Origin: DASSWB01 sp035705495
Lineage (GTDB): Bacteria; Bacteroidota; Bacteroidia; Flavobacteriales; Flavobacteriaceae
DNA length: 9,969 nt
Assembly (NCBI GenBank): GCA_035705495.1
Contig: DASSWB010000131.1
Span: 1 to 9,969, forward strand
Direction: 5' to 3'
Shown here piece after piece: positions 7,205 to 9,969 of this stretch; the stretch's first letter is position 1; the number at the start of each line of letters is the position of its first letter. The translations under genes and the position numbers were made by a program. Under the pieces are notes generated by a model. It was not told where the DNA came from. It worked only from the letters and a program-made list of their open reading frames with translations, and did not search any database.

Positions 7205-8224
7205 TTACTCTTGTTTGTCTTCATTGATCTCCGTCATCACTTCTCCGAATAATTTAGCCGATTTTAACCGATCTTCGATAGAATATGCTGTAGATACTGC
7301 GATAAGTTCATCCACTCCTGTTTCGTCAAGAAATGCCTGAATCTGTTTCTTTACCGTCTGCTTGCTTCCCACAAAAGAGAATTTCAGCATTTGGTTCACA
7401 GCAGGATGTTTCAACATTTCTTGTAATTCCCCCGTCATTTCTGTTGGCGGGTGTAATGGATCTCTGGATCCCGTTAAGACACCTACAAACATTCTGATTA
7501 AGCTGGTGAATATCATTTCTGCTTCTTCATCGGTATCTGCGATATAAACATTTATCCCAGCCATGGTATAGGGTTGATTTAAAAATTCAGAAGGCTGAAA
7601 TTCCTGCTCATAAATTCTTAAAGCATTATAAATATGTGTTGATGCAAAGTGGCTGGCAAAAGCATAAGGCAATCCTTCTTTTGCCGCTAAATGCGCACTA
7701 TCTGTACTCGATCCCAATATATAAAGTGGTACATCTGTACCTTCCGCAATGGTCGCCCTGACTTTTGAATTTTTATTTTCTGAAGAAAAATAATTTTGAA
7801 TTTTCTTTACTTCCTGCGGAAATGAGTGCGCCGCCTGCATAAAATCTGAACGTATGGCCTGAGCGGTTTGAGGATCTGTGCCTGGCGCCCTACCGAGACC
7901 TAAATCAATTCGACCGGGATATAAATGAGCAAGCGTTCCAAACTGTTCAGCTATAATTAGGGGAGAGTGATTGGGAAGCATGATACCACCCGAACCTACC
8001 CTAATAGTATTGGTGTTTTCCGCAACGTAACCGATAAGTACGGAGGTAGCGCTGCTGCCAATATTATCCGAGTTATGATGTTCGGCAAACCAAATGCGTT
8101 CGTAATTAGAAGCTTCCGCTTCTTTTGCCAATGTTAAAGAATCGTTTAAGGTCTGTTTTATAGTGTTCCCTTGAGAAACCATTGCAAGTTCTAAAATAGA
8201 ATATGCTATTTTTTGTTTTTTCAT
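7205..8224 (-). CDS. LLM-class (luciferase-like) flavin-dependent oxidoreductase
   Basis: 339 residues, full length for this family. Hallmarks of the bacterial-luciferase-like TIM-barrel monooxygenases (the YhbW/'luciferase family oxidoreductase group 1' branch) are present: WFAEHHN (45-51), SSATSVLIGYVA (57-68), RVGSGGIMLPNHSPLIIAEQFGTL (75-98) and PGRIDLGLGRAPGTD (103-117). Such enzymes use reduced FMN, usually supplied by a partner reductase, and O2; the physiological substrate of this branch is generally unknown. No signal peptide, so cytosolic. It is divergent from an HxlR regulator 170 bases away, the typical arrangement of a regulator and its target oxidoreductase, which suggests induction by electrophiles or oxidants. 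It converges with the PLP gene across a hairpin. Confidence 0.9.
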   Translation of the reverse strand: MKKQKIAYSILELAMVSQGNTIKQTLNDSLTLAKEAEASNYERIWFAEHHNSDNIGSSATSVLIGYVAENTNTIRVGSGGIMLPNHSPLIIAEQFGTLAHLYPGRIDLGLGRAPGTDPQTAQAIRSDFMQAAHSFPQEVKKIQNYFSSENKNSKVRATIAEGTDVPLYILGSSTDSAHLAAKEGLPYAFASHFASTHIYNALRIYEQEFQPSEFLNQPYTMAGINVYIADTDEEAEMIFTSLIRMFVGVLTGSRDPLHPPTEMTGELQEMLKHPAVNQMLKFSFVGSKQTVKKQIQAFLDETGVDELIAVSTAYSIEDRLKSAKLFGEVMTEINEDKQE

Positions 8225-8269
8225 AGATCTTAATTTAAAGATTTTATTTCTATTTATTCCACTATTAAA

Positions 8270-8320
8270 GTCATTTCGAAGCGCTCAAAAGTTAGAGGAA
8301 TACAGCTAAAAAAATCTATT
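8270..8320. repeat. Candidate degenerate dispersed repeat in a regulatory region
   Basis: It starts GTCATTTCGAAGCGC, continues with GAGGAATACAGC and ends AAAATCTATT. I recognise this layout (GTCATT, YGA, purine-rich centre, AATCT) from small repeats scattered between genes in Flavobacteriia; a related copy lies at 9930-9966. This copy is diverged and sits between two divergent genes, so it may contribute or displace promoter elements. Identification is by eye only. Confidence 0.45.
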
Positions 8321-8339
8321 GCAAAGCTAAGAAATTCTA

Positions 8340-8372
8340 CTTTCCTTTGTATAGTACTTTCTAAAAGGAAAG
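8340..8372. promoter_or_regulatory. Inverted repeat upstream of hxlR-type gene: candidate operator
   Basis: Perfect 9-base arms CTTTCCTTT (8340-8348) and AAAGGAAAG (8364-8372) surround a 15-base centre containing GTATAGTAC and the palindrome AGTACT. HxlR-family dimers bind such dyads, often with TAGTA-like half sites (as for YodB in Bacillus). It ends 22 bases before the regulator's ATG, so binding would block its own transcript and could affect the divergent oxidoreductase. TACTTTC also repeats directly at 8338 and 8355. Confidence 0.45.
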
Positions 8373-8394
8373 CAAGTTTCTGAATCGAAGACCT

Positions 8395-8745
8395 ATGGCG
8401 GCAAAAAAAGCATATAAATGTTGTCTTGACACGGTAAAGCCCGTGCGGGATGCATTGGATGTAATTAACGGCAAATGGAAATTGCCTATCATTATCTCTA
8501 TTTCTAATGGCAATGATCGATTTACTGATATACAAGAAAGTATTCCTGGAATTTCCCCGAAAGTTTTAGCCAAGGAACTAAAAGATCTTGAACAGCATCA
8601 ATTGATAAAGCGAACGGTAATAGAAGATTATCCGGTCAAGATATTATATAAACCGGAAACTTATGCGGATACTTTAACACCAATTATTTACGCCCTACAA
8701 GACTGGGGTTTAAATCACAGAAGGAAACTTTTTGATAAGCATTGA
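8395..8745 (+). CDS. HxlR-family winged-helix transcriptional regulator
   Basis: 116 residues, normal length for the family. Conserved features are C9-C10 near the N-terminus, LDVINGKWKLPIIISI (21-36), DRFTDIQESIPGISPKVLAKELKDLEQHQLIKR (41-73, the recognition-helix region), the wing with DYPVKILYKP, and a dimerisation helix ending LQDWGLNHRR. HxlR proteins such as YodB and HypR sense quinones, aldehydes or oxidants through an N-terminal cysteine and repress nearby oxidoreductases. Here the cysteine is doubled (Cys9-Cys10), and the divergent neighbour is a flavin-dependent oxidoreductase, its likely target. A dyad lies just upstream. The ATG at 8395 fits the usual N-terminus; no clear ribosome-binding site is seen, as is common in this phylum. 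The inducer is unknown. Confidence 0.9.
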   Translation: MAAKKAYKCCLDTVKPVRDALDVINGKWKLPIIISISNGNDRFTDIQESIPGISPKVLAKELKDLEQHQLIKRTVIEDYPVKILYKPETYADTLTPIIYALQDWGLNHRRKLFDKH

Positions 8746-8768
8746 ACGTAAACAAAGTCTTGTAAAAA

Positions 8769-8819
8769 GGTAAAATTAAATTCTGAAAAATTTACAGTAA
8801 CTTTTACCATTTACTTTTA
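8769..8819 (+). promoter_or_regulatory. Intergenic dyad and candidate -7 element before asparaginase gene
   Basis: GGTAAAA (8769-8775) and TTTTACC (8802-8808) form a widely spaced inverted repeat (26-base centre). It is followed by TACTTTTA (8812-8819), which matches the Bacteroidota -7 consensus TAnnTTTG except at the last base, about 33 bases before the ATG. No good TTTG -33 box is present; TTTA at 8791 is the nearest. The dyad might be an operator or a weak 3' hairpin for the regulator gene upstream. Confidence 0.3.
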
Positions 8820-8852
8820 TCTTAGAAGCACCAATAAATTCAATTTTTTTAA

Positions 8853-9920
8853 ATGAAAAAATTACTCTCCGCAGTTTTGATGCTTTCGTTATTTCTTTCC
8901 TGCAATGTTTCCGTGGAAGGACCAGATTTCAGCGAAACTTCAGAAACAGAAAATTCAAAAGATAGCATTCCAAACTTCGGAATTGTAATCCACGGTGGCG
9001 CTGGTTCTATTCGGGAAGGAAGTTTGAGCGATTCCATGGAAAATGCCTATAAATTGAAATTGGAAGAAGCGATTAGAACAGGTCACGAGATTTTGGCAAA
9101 CGGCGGAACGGCAGTTGAGGCGGTTCAAAGAACTATTAATGTCATGGAAGATTCGCCACTTTTCAATTCTGCAAAAGGCGCCGTTTTGACAAACAAAGGA
9201 ACCGTTGCTTTGGATGCTTCCATCATGGATGGCGAAACATTGAACGCAGGTGCAGTTGCTGGAGTAAATACCGTGAAAAATCCGATAAATCTTGCTTACG
9301 AAGTCATGGTAAATTCACCGCACGTGATGCTTTCTGGCGATGGCGCAGAGGAATTTGCCCAAGAACGCGGACTCGAAATAGTGGATCCCAATTATTTTTA
9401 TACCGAAAAAAGCTTCAATACGCTTCAACGCGTAAAGGAAGCGGAAGAAGCAAAAAAAGCAGACAAGAAAATTGGTTTTTATGATTCGGCCATCAAAGAT
9501 TCAAAATTCGGAACCGTGGGTTGCGTGGCTTTGGACAAACACGGAAACCTAGCCGCCGGAACCTCAACGGGCGGAATGACGAACAAAAAATGGGATCGGA
9601 TTGGCGATTCTCCAATAATCGGCGCCGGTACTTATGCAAACAACAAAACCTGCGCGGTGAGCAGTACAGGCTGGGGAGAATATTTTATTCGCGGCGTTGT
9701 TGCCTATGATATTTCAGCAATGATGGAATATAAAGGAATGAGCTTGGAAGCAGCCGCAAAAGAAGTCATTCAGAAAAAATTACCCGCTCTAGGTGGAGAC
9801 GGCGGAATTATTGCCATTGATCACGAAGGAAATATTGCAATGGAATTCAACACCCCAGGAATGTTCCGCGCCACCATGAACGCAAATGGCGAATTGACGA
9901 TTGGAATGTATGGGGAATGA
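8853..9920 (+). CDS. Lipoprotein isoaspartyl peptidase / plant-type L-asparaginase (Ntn hydrolase)
   Basis: 355 residues. The N-terminus MKKLLSAVLMLSLFLSC is a type II signal peptide with lipidation Cys17, followed by a polar Ser/Glu-rich linker to about residue 40. The mature enzyme shows FGIVIHGGAGSI (42-53), a flexible linker rich in Lys/Glu/Ala (about 193-206) that is normally lost on self-cleavage, then FGTVGCVALD, whose Thr221 is the autocatalytic nucleophile, and GTSTGGMTNKKWDRIGDSPIIGAGTYA (236-262), which forms the substrate site. The family removes isoaspartyl residues from dipeptides or hydrolyses asparagine; the related glycosylasparaginases are close relatives. The lipoprotein signal places it in the periplasm or on a membrane. 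The residues after Cys17 (NVSVE) lack the acidic +2/+3 pattern reported for flavobacterial surface export, so I favour a periplasm-facing location. It appears complete, stopping at 9918-9920. Confidence 0.93.
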   Translation: MKKLLSAVLMLSLFLSCNVSVEGPDFSETSETENSKDSIPNFGIVIHGGAGSIREGSLSDSMENAYKLKLEEAIRTGHEILANGGTAVEAVQRTINVMEDSPLFNSAKGAVLTNKGTVALDASIMDGETLNAGAVAGVNTVKNPINLAYEVMVNSPHVMLSGDGAEEFAQERGLEIVDPNYFYTEKSFNTLQRVKEAEEAKKADKKIGFYDSAIKDSKFGTVGCVALDKHGNLAAGTSTGGMTNKKWDRIGDSPIIGAGTYANNKTCAVSSTGWGEYFIRGVVAYDISAMMEYKGMSLEAAAKEVIQKKLPALGGDGGIIAIDHEGNIAMEFNTPGMFRATMNANGELTIGMYGE

Positions 9921-9929
9921 TTTTTTTAC

Positions 9930-9966
9930 GTCATTCTGAACGAGCGATAGCGGAGTGAAAGAATCT
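9930..9966. repeat. Dispersed intergenic repeat at window edge
   Basis: It begins GTCATTCTGAACGAGCG and ends GTGAAAGAATCTC, ten bases after the asparaginase stop. The ends ATTCT/AGAAT are complementary, giving an imperfect palindrome. This is a familiar small repeat type in flavobacterial intergenic regions and may continue beyond the window; it may also act as a transcript end. Recognised by eye, not by search. Confidence 0.6.
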
Positions 9967-9969
9967 CAA

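Noticed and set aside
8260..8289. Promoter for the oxidoreductase on the minus strand (TTTG, 18 bases, TAATAGTG)
   Set aside because: The -7 match is poor and the TTTG lies within the suspected dispersed repeat, so I do not list it as a feature.
1..9969. Depletion of CCGG, the HpaII target, as a sign of long-standing restriction
   Set aside because: I see about ten CCGG sites by eye (for example near 1081, 4224, 6570, 7912, 8653, 9625), roughly what base composition would predict, so there is no depletion to report.

Overview
The window looks like chromosomal DNA of a low-GC Bacteroidota, most likely a member of the Flavobacteriaceae. The evidence is the AT-rich code, the near absence of Shine-Dalgarno sequences, a flavobacterial-style lipoprotein signal, and short dispersed repeats of the GTCATT..GA..AATCT type that I associate with this group. 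No rRNA, tRNA, CRISPR array or insertion sequence is visible.

Left half (1-5066, + strand): a compact, probably single-transcript restriction/defence operon whose 5' end lies off the window. It encodes (1) a large protein with two GHKL ATPase domains, MORC/Hsp90-like at the N-terminus and histidine-kinase-like at the C-terminus, with a candidate phospho-accepting histidine between them; (2) a protein with an intact phospho-receiver domain and a long C-terminal region I do not recognise, with no visible DNA-binding domain; (3) an HNH endonuclease with an N-terminal helical, possibly DNA-reading, domain; (4) a homologue of the HpaII restriction endonuclease. Genes 1/2 overlap by one base (TAATG), genes 3/4 by four (ATGA), and genes 2/3 are 41 bases apart. 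No methyltransferase is in the window, so a cognate modification gene is predicted just upstream. This is the most interesting part: a restriction module that appears wired to a two-component-like phosphorelay and a MORC-type ATPase.

Right half (5067-9969): ordinary accessory metabolism. A long PLP-dependent enzyme of the Cys/Met-metabolism type (5273-7117, +) converges on a luciferase-like flavin-dependent oxidoreductase (7205-8224, -), with a strong hairpin between them. The oxidoreductase is divergent from an HxlR-family regulator (8395-8745, +) carrying an N-terminal Cys-Cys pair, which probably controls it. Between these two genes lie a degenerate dispersed repeat and a 9-bp inverted repeat that is a candidate operator. 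Then comes a lipoprotein isoaspartyl peptidase/asparaginase (8853-9920, +), followed at the window edge by a second dispersed-repeat copy.

The restriction operon looks more AT-rich than the asparaginase gene at the right end, which fits horizontal acquisition into a core flavobacterial background; this rests on hand-sampled lines only. There is no gene-free stretch above 300 bases.
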